A stretch of DNA of 11,360 bases from positions 1 through 11,360 of the forward strand of contig JALOLW010000075.1 of assembly GCA_025455795.1 (NCBI GenBank). Direction: 5' to 3'. Source of the stretch: Spirosomataceae bacterium. GTDB lineage: Bacteria; Bacteroidota; Bacteroidia; Cytophagales; Spirosomataceae. The position numbers and the translations under genes are program-made. A model generated the notes under the pieces. The model worked only from the letters and a program-made list of their open reading frames with translations, was not told where the DNA came from and made no database searches. Positions within the stretch are counted from its first letter, which is position 1. Each line of letters begins with the position of its first letter. Shown here in pieces: positions 1-6,702 of the stretch.

Positions 1-145
1 ATTGACGAGTGTGAGTCAGCCTATTCAAGAAATGGGCCGCTACACGGTCAGGTTATTGCTCAACCAACTGGAAGCCGACAATTTCACCCCCGAAACCGTT
101 ACCCTCAAAACCCAACTCATGGTACGACAGTCTTCGATTAGATAG
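1..145 (+). CDS. LacI-family transcriptional regulator, C-terminal fragment (5' end outside window)
   Basis: The open frame begins at base 2 and ends with TAG at 143-145, giving about 47 residues of a protein that starts upstream of the window. The visible part reads LTSVSQPIQEMGRYTVRLLL, then an acidic linker and LMVRQSSIR. This is the usual end of LacI/GalR-type periplasmic-binding-like effector domains: a 'LT(T/S)V.QP...MG..A...L' helix followed by a final strand ending in 'LVVR.SS'. Such proteins are cytoplasmic repressors or activators that bind a sugar or other small ligand. The helix-turn-helix is not in the window, so the target and ligand cannot be named. The gene converges on the PHB operon and is separated from it by about 120 nt containing a long hairpin, so it need not be related to PHB. 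Confidence 0.82.
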   Translation, partial: LTSVSQPIQEMGRYTVRLLLNQLEADNFTPETVTLKTQLMVRQSSIR

Positions 146-212
146 ATTTAATACAGCACTCCAACAATTTCCGATTTACTCAAAGCAAAGGTTGGGAGTT
201 TGACGTAATAGA

Positions 213-253
213 TTAGCGAAATTCCAAATTCAATAGCTTTGGAATTTCGCTAA
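213..253. terminator. Perfect 16-bp hairpin between convergent genes, possible bidirectional terminator
   Basis: The left arm TTAGCGAAATTCCAAA (213-228) and right arm TTTGGAATTTCGCTAA (238-253) are exact reverse complements around a 9-nt loop. The element sits between the LacI-type stop (145) and the phaA stop (266), where a shared terminator is expected. The flanking A-run (254-258, continuous with the last As of the stem) lies on the 3' side of the + strand, so neither direction has a classic U-tract after the stem. It may therefore work by stem strength, as an RNA-stabilising 3' end, or with Rho. Confidence 0.55.
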
Positions 254-265
254 AAAAATCGTTGC

Positions 266-1447
266 CTACAATTTCTCAATGATAATGGCTGACGCGCCGC
301 CGCCGCCGTTGCAAATGGCCGCGAGACCGTATTTGCCGCCTTTTTGAGCAAGTACGTTTTGGAGAGTGACCACGATACGTGCGCCCGAAGCACCCAACGG
401 ATGCCCCAATGAAACTGCTCCACCAAAGACGTTGGTTTGCTCGTGCGAGATGCCCATTTCTTTCATAAAAGCCATCGTAACGACCGAAAAAGCCTCATTG
501 ACTTCAAAATAGTCAATGTCGTTCACGGTCAGTCCCGCGCGTTTGAGCGCGATGGGCGCGGCCACGGTGGGGGCCGTAGTAAACCATTCTGGCTCATGCT
601 CGGCGTCGGCAAAAGACACAATACGTGCCAAAGGTGTAAGACCGAGTTCTTTGACTTTATCGCCGCTCATCAGCACGAGTGCTGCCGCACCGTCGTTGAT
701 GGTAGAGGCGTTGGCGGCGGTCACGGTGCCATCTTTGGTAAACGCAGGGCGTAAACCTGGGATTTTGTCAAATTTAACGTTTTTATATTCTTCGTCTTGG
801 GCCACCACGAGGTCGTCACCTTTTTTCTGCGGGACCGATACCGCCACGACTTCGTTTTGAAAATAGCCCGCCTCCCAAGCCGCCGCACTCCGCTGATACG
901 ACGAGACGGCAAAAGCGTCTTGTTCTTCGCGGGTGATGCCGTATTTGGTCGCGGTGGCGTCGGCACAGACGCCCATGGCCATACCGCCATAGACATCGGT
1001 GAGGCCGTCTTTGGCCAAACCGTCAACCAGTACGCCGTTGCCGTAGCCATAGCCGCCAAAACGCCCTTTTTCGAGATAAAATGGTGCTTGCGACATATTT
1101 TCCATGCCGCCCGCTACCACCACGTCGGCATGGCCGAGCATGATGTCTTGGGAAGCCTGCATGATGGCTTTCATGCCCGACGCACACACTTTGTTGAGGG
1201 TGGTACAGGTCACATTTTTGCTCAAACCCCCGAAGATAGCCGCCTGACGGGCAGGGGCTTGTCCGACGTTGGCCGAGACGACATTGCCCATATAAACTGC
1301 CTCCACGGCAGCGGGGTCAAGGTTGATTTTGGCGAGTGCGCCACTGATGGCGGCGGCGCCCAGTTTGGTAGCAGCTACCCCCGACAACGAGCCGCCAAAG
1401 CTCCCGAGGGGTGTTCTTACGGCTGAAACGATAAATACCTCTTGCAT
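266..1447 (-). CDS. phaA: Acetyl-CoA C-acetyltransferase (beta-ketothiolase), last gene of the PHB operon
   Basis: This biosynthetic thiolase condenses two acetyl-CoA to acetoacetyl-CoA, the first step of PHB synthesis, in the cytoplasm. The 393-residue length is normal for the family. The nucleophile is Cys88 in NKVCASGMKA. The NEAF motif is at 317-320, the catalytic His349 lies in GHPLGASG (348-355), and the second catalytic Cys379 is in CNGGGG (379-384). The N-terminal RTPLGSFGG is also typical. It starts 36 nt after the phaC stop with no terminator between them, so it is read as the fourth gene of phaB-phaE-phaC-phaA. The same enzyme type also serves acetoacetate or fatty-acid metabolism (atoB), so the PHB role rests on the operon context. 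All catalytic residues are present and I see no defect. Confidence 0.95.
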   Translation of the reverse strand: MQEVFIVSAVRTPLGSFGGSLSGVAATKLGAAAISGALAKINLDPAAVEAVYMGNVVSANVGQAPARQAAIFGGLSKNVTCTTLNKVCASGMKAIMQASQDIMLGHADVVVAGGMENMSQAPFYLEKGRFGGYGYGNGVLVDGLAKDGLTDVYGGMAMGVCADATATKYGITREEQDAFAVSSYQRSAAAWEAGYFQNEVVAVSVPQKKGDDLVVAQDEEYKNVKFDKIPGLRPAFTKDGTVTAANASTINDGAAALVLMSGDKVKELGLTPLARIVSFADAEHEPEWFTTAPTVAAPIALKRAGLTVNDIDYFEVNEAFSVVTMAFMKEMGISHEQTNVFGGAVSLGHPLGASGARIVVTLQNVLAQKGGKYGLAAICNGGGGASAIIIEKL

Positions 1448-1483
1448 GATTGATGAAGTTTATACTGAATTGGTGGAACAATA

Positions 1484-2533
1484 CTAGGCGTCGCGCTCGG
1501 CCAACCAACTGACAATCGAAGGACCGAGTTCTTTTTGAGAACGCGCGCCCACAAACACCCCAATATGCCCACCAGGGAACTCGTAAAGGGTACTGTCTTC
1601 TGACCCAATGGCGTCGTTGATGGGCTTGGTGGCCGACGGTGGCACGATGTGGTCTTCGCGGGCGTAAATGTTCATAACAGGACACTTAATATTTTTCAAA
1701 TCTACTACTTTATCCCCAACTTTCATCTCGCCATTGATGAGTTTGTTGTTTTGATAAAGGTCTTTGATAAACTGCCGATAAAGCTCCCCTGCTTGGTCGG
1801 GGGTATCATTGACCCATTTTTCCATCCGCAAAAAGTTCTGAAAAGTATGCGGCTGCTCCATCAGCGAGGGCAAACCCATCTGCTTGCGGACGGGTCCCAT
1901 GGGTTTGAGCAAAACAAAGCCTGAATCCAAAAATTTGCCAGGCACCACCCCGTCAAAATTGTCCACGAGTTTGTCAATATCCATATCGCGCGACCATTTG
2001 AAGAGCAGCCCGTCTTCCACAAAGAAATCAACGGGCGTGACGAGCAGCACGATGTTTTTGATTTTTTGGGGATACAACGCGCTGTAAATCATTCCCAACG
2101 TACCTCCTTGACATACGCCGAGAAGATTGATGGCATCGTGGCCCGTTTCTTCCCGGACAAAATCCACGCAGTCGTTGATGTCGCCGTTTACGTAGTCGTC
2201 TATGGTTTTGAAGCGGTCGGCGCGCGAGGGGTGTCCAGTCTCGATGAGATATACATCTAAGCCTTCGGAAAGGAGTTTTTTGATAAGACTGCGGTCGTCT
2301 TGGAGGTCCATCATTTTCCAAGTATTGACAAGCGCGTAAGAAATCAAAATGGGGGTTTTGACTTTTAGGTTGTCATTGGTAAAATGGTAGAGTTTGGTCT
2401 TGCCCACCTGCATCACCAATTCGCGGGGGGTAGTGGCCAAATCAACTTCAATGTCGGCGAGTGCTTGCACGCCTTTGGCTACACCCACCGATTTTTTGAG
2501 GTAGCTATGTATGTTTCTTTCGACAGTATTCAT
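1484..2533 (-). CDS. phaC: Class III poly(3-hydroxyalkanoate) synthase catalytic subunit PhaC
   Basis: This is the catalytic subunit that polymerises (R)-3-hydroxybutyryl-CoA into PHB at the granule surface, as an alpha/beta-hydrolase-fold enzyme. At 349 residues it has the short length of class III/IV synthases, not the roughly 560-600 residues of class I/II. The lipase-like box GVCQGG gives nucleophile Cys141. Asp294 (in YAREDHIVPP) and His323 (in GGHIGVFVG) complete the triad. The Allochromatium vinosum residues, as I recall them, are Cys149, Asp302 and His331, a constant offset of eight. The N-terminal half has the PhaC-type PILISYALVNTWKMMDLQDD segment and the conserved ETGHPSRADRF region. 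It follows phaE by 12 nt, which fits co-translation of the two synthase subunits. Class III is favoured over class IV (PhaR partner) because of the neighbouring long PhaE-like gene. Confidence 0.95.
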   Translation of the reverse strand: MNTVERNIHSYLKKSVGVAKGVQALADIEVDLATTPRELVMQVGKTKLYHFTNDNLKVKTPILISYALVNTWKMMDLQDDRSLIKKLLSEGLDVYLIETGHPSRADRFKTIDDYVNGDINDCVDFVREETGHDAINLLGVCQGGTLGMIYSALYPQKIKNIVLLVTPVDFFVEDGLLFKWSRDMDIDKLVDNFDGVVPGKFLDSGFVLLKPMGPVRKQMGLPSLMEQPHTFQNFLRMEKWVNDTPDQAGELYRQFIKDLYQNNKLINGEMKVGDKVVDLKNIKCPVMNIYAREDHIVPPSATKPINDAIGSEDSTLYEFPGGHIGVFVGARSQKELGPSIVSWLAERDA

Positions 2534-2545
2534 GGTATTGGTTTT

Positions 2546-3829
2546 TTAATTTTTCTTCACTTTCTTCGTTTTCGGGGCAAGGGTAGTTTCAAACAAAGTC
2601 GGGGCGGCGGCGGCAGGAGCGGCTTTCAAAGCGGCCAATTCTGCTTTTTGGGCTTCTACCAACGCCAACACCGACGCTACCTGTGCGCTTAGGGTGTCAT
2701 ACTTAGCAGTAAGTTGCTCGTAGTCAGCCGCTTTTTTCTCCAATTCTGCCAAGCGTGCTTCTTGTGCGTCACTGTTATCTTTGGGCAGGTTCTCGAGTTT
2801 GGTAGCGAGTTTACGCATTTTGCGCTTGAGAGTACTGATTTCGAGCAGGGCGTCGTCAAACTCCCCGTATTTGACAAAAGGCATTCCCTCAAACAACAAC
2901 TCCTTCAATTTTTCCATCTCTTTGCGCGAGGTCACGAGGGCATTGGCCACCGACGACTGCAACTTAGAATACTCCGACGTGTTGAGCGTTTGGATGAGTT
3001 TGTTTTCGGTAATCTCGATGTATTTGCCGAAAAATGCGTCATAATCAGGCAGTTTGCCCGTTGTTTCAAACTCACCGTAAAAATGCTTGATGACCTCTGG
3101 AAACACCGACGCGCCACTTTCTACGAGCAGGGTTTGCATCTGCGAAAATTTCGTAAAAAAACCCAAATAGCTGTACTGCACGTTTTTGAAGGCTTCGATG
3201 ATTTCGTCGCGTTCTTTGACAGGAAACAGTTTGGCCAAGGGCTTCATGCCGCGCTGCACGTTGTCGTTGAAGAAGTGATTCATCATCATCACCATTTCTG
3301 GCCCCATGAGCGAAGGCTTCACGTCTTTGAGTCCTTCCGTCCAAAACTTGGTAGCGTAGTCGGCGTTGTCGCGGTAATCATTGATGAGTGCCTCAAAAAA
3401 TTTGTTGATGTCATTGACGATGGGCTGCATCTCTTTGTTCAGATTGACCCCCAACATTTGGCTGGTCATATCTTTGAGTTTTTCGTCCGAAAACCACTGT
3501 GACCACACGGACTTGTCCCACACACCAAACTGAATACTGCGCAGGATGGCGTCCCAATAGACCTTGAAATCATCGAGGGTATCGGCGATAGAAGGCAAGT
3601 CAAACATAGGCTCAAAGCCCATTTTGGTGAATGAGGGCTGGTTTTTTGTCATGGTCTTCAACCAGTCCATTTGTTTGTCGTAGAAGTCGGCCATGGGTTT
3701 CAAATACTCCGAACCATTGGCTACTTTGAGCATTTCTTCGGTCATTTTGGCCCCAGTTTCAAAAAATTTCTTTTGATAGTCAGCCCATTCGTCAAAATAA
3801 GCCTTCCCGTTGGTTGATGAAGTGGTCAT
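2546..3829 (-). CDS. phaE: PHA synthase subunit PhaE (class III), with extended coiled-coil and basic C-terminus
   Basis: PhaE is the non-catalytic subunit that activates class III PhaC. The 427-residue protein is almost wholly helical and rich in aromatic and charged residues, with no signal peptide or membrane segment. It is placed between phaB and phaC (gaps 23 and 12 nt). The region at about 261-286 (PDYDAFF...ITENKL...LNTSEY) resembles the 'YD.....W....E.......S.EF' part of PhaE proteins. After about residue 328 there is a heptad-like coiled coil to about 403, then an Ala/Pro linker (APAAAAP) and a Lys-rich tail (PKTKKVKKN). The A. vinosum PhaE is, from memory, near 357 residues, so the coiled coil and tail look like an extension. 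Basic Ala/Pro/Lys tails also occur in phasins and in PhaM-type proteins that bind DNA. The assignment relies on operon position plus weak motif similarity, because PhaE sequences diverge strongly. Confidence 0.85.
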   Translation of the reverse strand: MTTSSTNGKAYFDEWADYQKKFFETGAKMTEEMLKVANGSEYLKPMADFYDKQMDWLKTMTKNQPSFTKMGFEPMFDLPSIADTLDDFKVYWDAILRSIQFGVWDKSVWSQWFSDEKLKDMTSQMLGVNLNKEMQPIVNDINKFFEALINDYRDNADYATKFWTEGLKDVKPSLMGPEMVMMMNHFFNDNVQRGMKPLAKLFPVKERDEIIEAFKNVQYSYLGFFTKFSQMQTLLVESGASVFPEVIKHFYGEFETTGKLPDYDAFFGKYIEITENKLIQTLNTSEYSKLQSSVANALVTSRKEMEKLKELLFEGMPFVKYGEFDDALLEISTLKRKMRKLATKLENLPKDNSDAQEARLAELEKKAADYEQLTAKYDTLSAQVASVLALVEAQKAELAALKAAPAAAAPTLFETTLAPKTKKVKKN

Positions 3830-3852
3830 AATGGTAGTTTGTTGATTGATTG

Positions 3853-4596
3853 CTAATAGACGTGTTGGCCGCCGTTGATGGCGTAGTTCGCCCCCGTGAT
3901 GTAATTGGCTTTACCAGAGGCCAAAAACGACACCAAATAGGCGATTTCTTCGGTCCCACCGAGCCGTCCCATCGGGATTTGCTCCACGATTTTGTTGCGA
4001 ACTTCCTCCTTGACGGCCATTACCATATCGGTAGCGATATAACCCGGCGAGATGGTATTGACGGTGATGCCTTTGCGGGCTACTTCCATCGCCAGCGACT
4101 TGGTAAAGCCGTGCATCCCAGCTTTGGCGGCAGAGTAGTTGGTTTGTCCAAACTGCCCCCGTTGGCCATTGACCGACGAAATGTTGATGATACGCCCAAA
4201 TTGCTGCGCTATCATGTCTTCGATGACGTGCCGCGAGCAGTTGAAGACACTGGTGAGGTTGGTGTCTATCACCGCGTGCCACGATGCCGCGTCCATTTTC
4301 CAGAAAGGTTTGTCACGAGTGATGCCCGCGTTGTTAATCAAAATCGAAATAGGCCCTATTTTTTCTTTGATGGTGGCGATCATCCGTCCTACATCTTCGT
4401 AGTCGGTCACGTCGCCTTTGGCCATGTAAAAATCGTAGCCTTCGAGTTTGCGTTCATCGTACCATTCGCGGCCTTTTTCGTCGCTGCGGAAGTTGGCCAC
4501 GACCACGTAGCCGTCGTCGTAGAGTTTTTTGCACATGTCGGTCCCAAGACCACCTGTGGCACCTGTCACCAGGGCGATGCGGTTTGCGTTGCTCAT
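3853..4596 (-). CDS. phaB: Acetoacetyl-CoA reductase (SDR family), first gene of the PHB operon
   Basis: This enzyme reduces acetoacetyl-CoA to (R)-3-hydroxybutyryl-CoA, the monomer for PhaC. It is a classical short-chain dehydrogenase of 247 residues. The cofactor loop is TGATGGLG (11-18), NNAG is at 88-91, and the catalytic Ser141, Tyr154 and Lys158 lie in the stretch SSVNGQRGQFGQTNYSAAK, nearly identical to the same segment of Cupriavidus PhaB. The C-terminal PGYIATDMV also matches. Arg37 after the second beta strand suggests NADPH preference (inference). FabG (3-oxoacyl-ACP reductase) is the close alternative, but the NGQ-GQFGQTNYS segment and the operon with phaE-phaC-phaA favour PhaB. 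It is the promoter-proximal gene, and its upstream region is shared with the divergent LytTR gene. Confidence 0.94.
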   Translation of the reverse strand: MSNANRIALVTGATGGLGTDMCKKLYDDGYVVVANFRSDEKGREWYDERKLEGYDFYMAKGDVTDYEDVGRMIATIKEKIGPISILINNAGITRDKPFWKMDAASWHAVIDTNLTSVFNCSRHVIEDMIAQQFGRIINISSVNGQRGQFGQTNYSAAKAGMHGFTKSLAMEVARKGITVNTISPGYIATDMVMAVKEEVRNKIVEQIPMGRLGGTEEIAYLVSFLASGKANYITGANYAINGGQHVY

Positions 4597-4665
4597 TGTT
4601 TGTTGATGTTTTGAAGTGTTGAAAGGATAGAAATAAGCCTAAAAGATGTTGCCATCTATTTTGCA

Positions 4666-4673
4666 CGAAACTA
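4666..4673 (-). promoter_or_regulatory. Weak candidate -7 element for the phaBECA operon
   Basis: On the - strand these bases read TAGTTTCG, matching the Bacteroidota -7 consensus TAnnTTTG at all but one of the six fixed positions. They lie about 70 nt upstream of the phaB start. A run of nine A (4688-4696, T on the - strand) lies further upstream, but there is no clear TTTG at -33. Other sites in the 4597-4836 region are possible. Apart from this motif, the + strand promoter and the homopolymer, I see no RNA gene or riboswitch in this 240-nt intergenic region. Confidence 0.25.
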
Positions 4674-4737
4674 AGGGATGTTTCAGTAAAAAAAAATGAT
4701 TTGAGTGGTTTTGTTGGTAAAGAGGTATAGATTATTG

Positions 4738-4767
4738 TTTGACAATCAACTTATTTGCTCATCTTTG
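4738..4767 (+). promoter_or_regulatory. Candidate Bacteroidota promoter for the LytTR gene
   Basis: TTTG at 4738-4741 is followed after 18 nt by CATCTTTG at 4760-4767. This fits the -33 TTTG / -7 TAnnTTTG pattern with one mismatch (C for T) and near-normal spacing. Transcription would begin near 4774, about 60 nt before the chosen ATG. The site is in the divergent region shared with the phaB operon, so a regulator bound here could affect both directions. Confidence 0.45.
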
Positions 4768-4836
4768 TTTGGTCTTGTATAAATATAAGGCGTAACCATA
4801 AAATTGTGCGGTTTGTACAATTTCAAGAATAAGTCA

Positions 4837-5208
4837 ATGCCGAAAAACATGAAAGATGCTACTACTCCTGCCGTCCCCCCACCGCTTGTCATCGAAGATG
4901 GGATTTTTTTTAAGGTCAAAAACCGCTACGAAAAAATCCGATTTGCCGATATGCTTTGGGTACAGGCCAAAGACATCTACGCCATCATTCGTACCACCGA
5001 GGCGCGGTACTTGGTGAGCCACAGTTTGGGGGATGTCCATCAACAACTTCCCGACGCGCTGTTTGAGCGCGTCCATCGTTCGTATGTGGTCAATCTGACC
5101 AAAATTGATGCCATCGAAGACCGCAATTTGCTGGTACGAGAAGAATATATCCCCGTCGGCGATGCCTACAAAGAGGCACTTTTTCAACGGCTTCGCTTCA
5201 TGCCTTGA
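4837..5208 (+). CDS. Stand-alone LytTR-domain DNA-binding regulator in the PHB locus
   Basis: This 123-residue protein is essentially one LytTR DNA-binding domain (about residues 20-120) with a short Pro-rich N-terminus (PAVPPP). The diagnostic parts are a first strand with FFKVKNRYEKIRFADMLWVQA, then DIYAII, the SLGDVHQQLP helix, FERVHRSYVVNLTKI (77-90) and IPVGDAYKEAL (105-115). LytTR domains bind direct-repeat DNA sites and are usually fused to a response-regulator receiver domain. None is present here, and no sensor kinase is nearby. It is divergent from phaBECA and upstream of a PhaE-like gene on the same strand, so local control of PHB genes is a reasonable inference. The start at ATG 4837 is preferred over an in-frame TTG at 4804, because the extra residues are not LytTR-like; ATG 4849 is also possible. 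Confidence 0.88.
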   Translation: MPKNMKDATTPAVPPPLVIEDGIFFKVKNRYEKIRFADMLWVQAKDIYAIIRTTEARYLVSHSLGDVHQQLPDALFERVHRSYVVNLTKIDAIEDRNLLVREEYIPVGDAYKEALFQRLRFMP

Positions 5209-5292
5209 AGTTTTACCCCACAAAAGCGAGGATTCACCCCTTTTCTTGGGACGATGACCCCAAAACCGCAGCACGCTATGGAAGTCGTGTGG

Positions 5293-5300
5293 TACTTTTG
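5293..5300 (+). promoter_or_regulatory. Candidate -7 element for the PhaE-like/phasin gene
   Basis: TACTTTTG is an exact match to the Bacteroidota -7 consensus TAnnTTTG, about 70 nt before the start of the 402-residue gene. No clear TTTG is seen at the -33 distance. If used, the PhaE-like gene would have its own promoter in the 163-nt gap after the LytTR gene, rather than depending on read-through. I see no terminator in this gap. Confidence 0.4.
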
Positions 5301-5371
5301 AAGCATCAAAGGTCGCAAGACACACTTCATCATCAACACACTCAACTTTTACACTAAAATCTGTTACGAAC

Positions 5372-6580
5372 ATGGCCACTACCACCACTCCGTTTGAAAG
5401 TTTTGCCAAAACGCAACAAGATATGCTCAACAACTGGATGGGCGCATCGAAAGAAATTTGGGAGGAGTCTTACAAAGGACTCACCGAAACCTCCAAAGTA
5501 GGCAGCGAAATACTGCTCGAATCGCTCCGCAGTCAGCGGTCGCTGGTGGAAGAAAACTTCACCGCCGACCCTACCGACGCGCTCAAAAAATCGCCCGAAT
5601 TGTTTCAAAAATGGATTGGACTCCAAACCGAGTTCCTCCAAAAATGGATGAGTTTTTACGAAGAAGCCACGGGCAAACAACTCGGCTTGGGCAAAGACAA
5701 CGGCGCGAAGTTTTCGGAGTCGTTCAAAGAAGCCTACGCCGAGTGGGAAAAACTCATGGTCAAGGCTTACCAAGCAATGGGTAGCCCTGTACTAGGCGAC
5801 ATGGAAGAATATTTGAAGGATTTGCCTGGCATGGCCAACTTCATGAAAGGCTACGAAACCATGGCCGAATACTGGAATCCACTGCTCGACAAAGGCATTT
5901 TGAAGGGGGTCATCACCCGCGAAAATTTTGACAAATTCTTTCCCGCCGATGCTTTTTCAAAAACGGTGGATACGCTGATGGGCTTGAACTCGCTCGAAAA
6001 TATCCAAAAGTCTGTTGATACGTTTGACCAATTTTTGACGTCTTACAACAAGCAGCTAAAAGAGATGCAGGCGGCAAGCAGTAAACTCTCCGACCAATAC
6101 ACCGACGCCGTGGCGAGTATGTACAAAGGTTCTAGGCTCGAACCCCTCTACGATATGTACGCCGAACTGATGGGTAGCTTGTCGGATGTCAAGCCCACTG
6201 TGGGGAACTTTGACTACGAGGCTCGTACCAAAAAGATGAACGAAAACGCGCTTAAAGTGCGCGAATTGTACTTGGGCTATCTCGAAAAGAGCCTCAATTT
6301 TAACAACAAAGTCTATGCGTTGGCCAAAGCAGGTTTGACAGATACGATGGAGTTGTTTTGGGAATTGAACCAAAAAGAAGGCATCACACCCTCCTACGAC
6401 GAGTTTATGACGGGGTGGTTGCGTATCACCAAGGCCAATATGTCTGAAATTCTCCAATCTGACGAACTCACCGCCCTCAAAAAAGATTTGACGGAGTCGA
6501 GTGCGAAAGTTCAAAAGATGGCTTCGGACATGATGGCCGATTTGACCAAAGCCCCCACCGCGTCTAAAACGAAGAAATAA
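5372..6580 (+). CDS. PhaE-like / phasin-like granule-associated protein
   Basis: This 402-residue, predominantly helical protein has no signal peptide or membrane segment. The N-terminal part (about 5-135: FESFAKTQQDMLNNWMG, repeated W/F-rich amphipathic helices) resembles phasin and PhaE N-termini. A C-terminal block, PSYDEFMTGWLRITKANMSE (340-359) followed by ILQSDE, aligns with residues 261-286 of the PhaE encoded in the operon, sharing P.YD.F, IT, L and E. Both proteins end in a Lys-rich tail after a Pro/Ala/Thr segment (here KAPTASKTKK). I infer a distant PhaE paralogue or a phasin that coats PHB granules or modulates the synthase. The gene lies behind the LytTR gene and ends at a strong terminator. 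It may be annotated simply as hypothetical or as PhaE; which of the two PhaE-like proteins is the true synthase partner cannot be settled from sequence alone, though the phaC-linked one is favoured. Confidence 0.75.
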   Translation: MATTTTPFESFAKTQQDMLNNWMGASKEIWEESYKGLTETSKVGSEILLESLRSQRSLVEENFTADPTDALKKSPELFQKWIGLQTEFLQKWMSFYEEATGKQLGLGKDNGAKFSESFKEAYAEWEKLMVKAYQAMGSPVLGDMEEYLKDLPGMANFMKGYETMAEYWNPLLDKGILKGVITRENFDKFFPADAFSKTVDTLMGLNSLENIQKSVDTFDQFLTSYNKQLKEMQAASSKLSDQYTDAVASMYKGSRLEPLYDMYAELMGSLSDVKPTVGNFDYEARTKKMNENALKVRELYLGYLEKSLNFNNKVYALAKAGLTDTMELFWELNQKEGITPSYDEFMTGWLRITKANMSEILQSDELTALKKDLTESSAKVQKMASDMMADLTKAPTASKTKK

Positions 6581-6668
6581 ACGACTTGACTGTATCACAC
6601 ACCATTAGAAAATACCAAATTGTTGGAGGATAGGAGGTTTTGAAGTTCATTCAAAATCCAAAGCAAGC

Positions 6669-6702
6669 GTCAGTTGGTCATTTGACCAACTGACCTTTTT
6701 TT
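6669..6702 (+). terminator. Rho-independent terminator after the PhaE-like gene
   Basis: The stem GTCAGTTGGTC (6669-6679) pairs perfectly with GACCAACTGAC (6684-6694) around the loop ATTT, followed by C and seven T (6696-6702). It is a classic intrinsic terminator for + strand transcription. The stem overlaps the last codons and stop of the convergent - strand gene that ends at 6678. On that strand the hairpin is preceded, not followed, by the homopolymer. Confidence 0.85.

Noticed and set aside
158..199. Imperfect inverted repeat (ACTCCAAC ... GTTGGGAGT) upstream of the long hairpin
   Set aside because: Short arms, a bulge and a 25-nt loop make it likely to be chance; it is not placed upstream of any gene start.
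2714..3502. Long + strand open frame antisense to phaE
   Set aside because: Its composition (His/Phe/Val-rich) is that of an antisense shadow, it has no recognisable domain, and it lies inside a well-supported gene.
3850..4614. Long open frame (254 codons) on the + strand covering phaB
   Set aside because: It mirrors phaB, which has every SDR motif. The + strand translation is His/Val/Phe-rich with no family resemblance, a usual shadow in codon-biased genes.
4804..4836. TTG start for the LytTR gene giving 11 more residues
   Set aside because: The added residues are not part of the LytTR domain, and an ATG with a typical distance to the promoter candidate is available at 4837.
6638..6656. 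Small hairpin TTTTGAA-GTTCA-TTCAAAA before the terminator
   Set aside because: It is AT-rich with no U-tract of its own, and the strong terminator follows directly, so a separate function is not supported.
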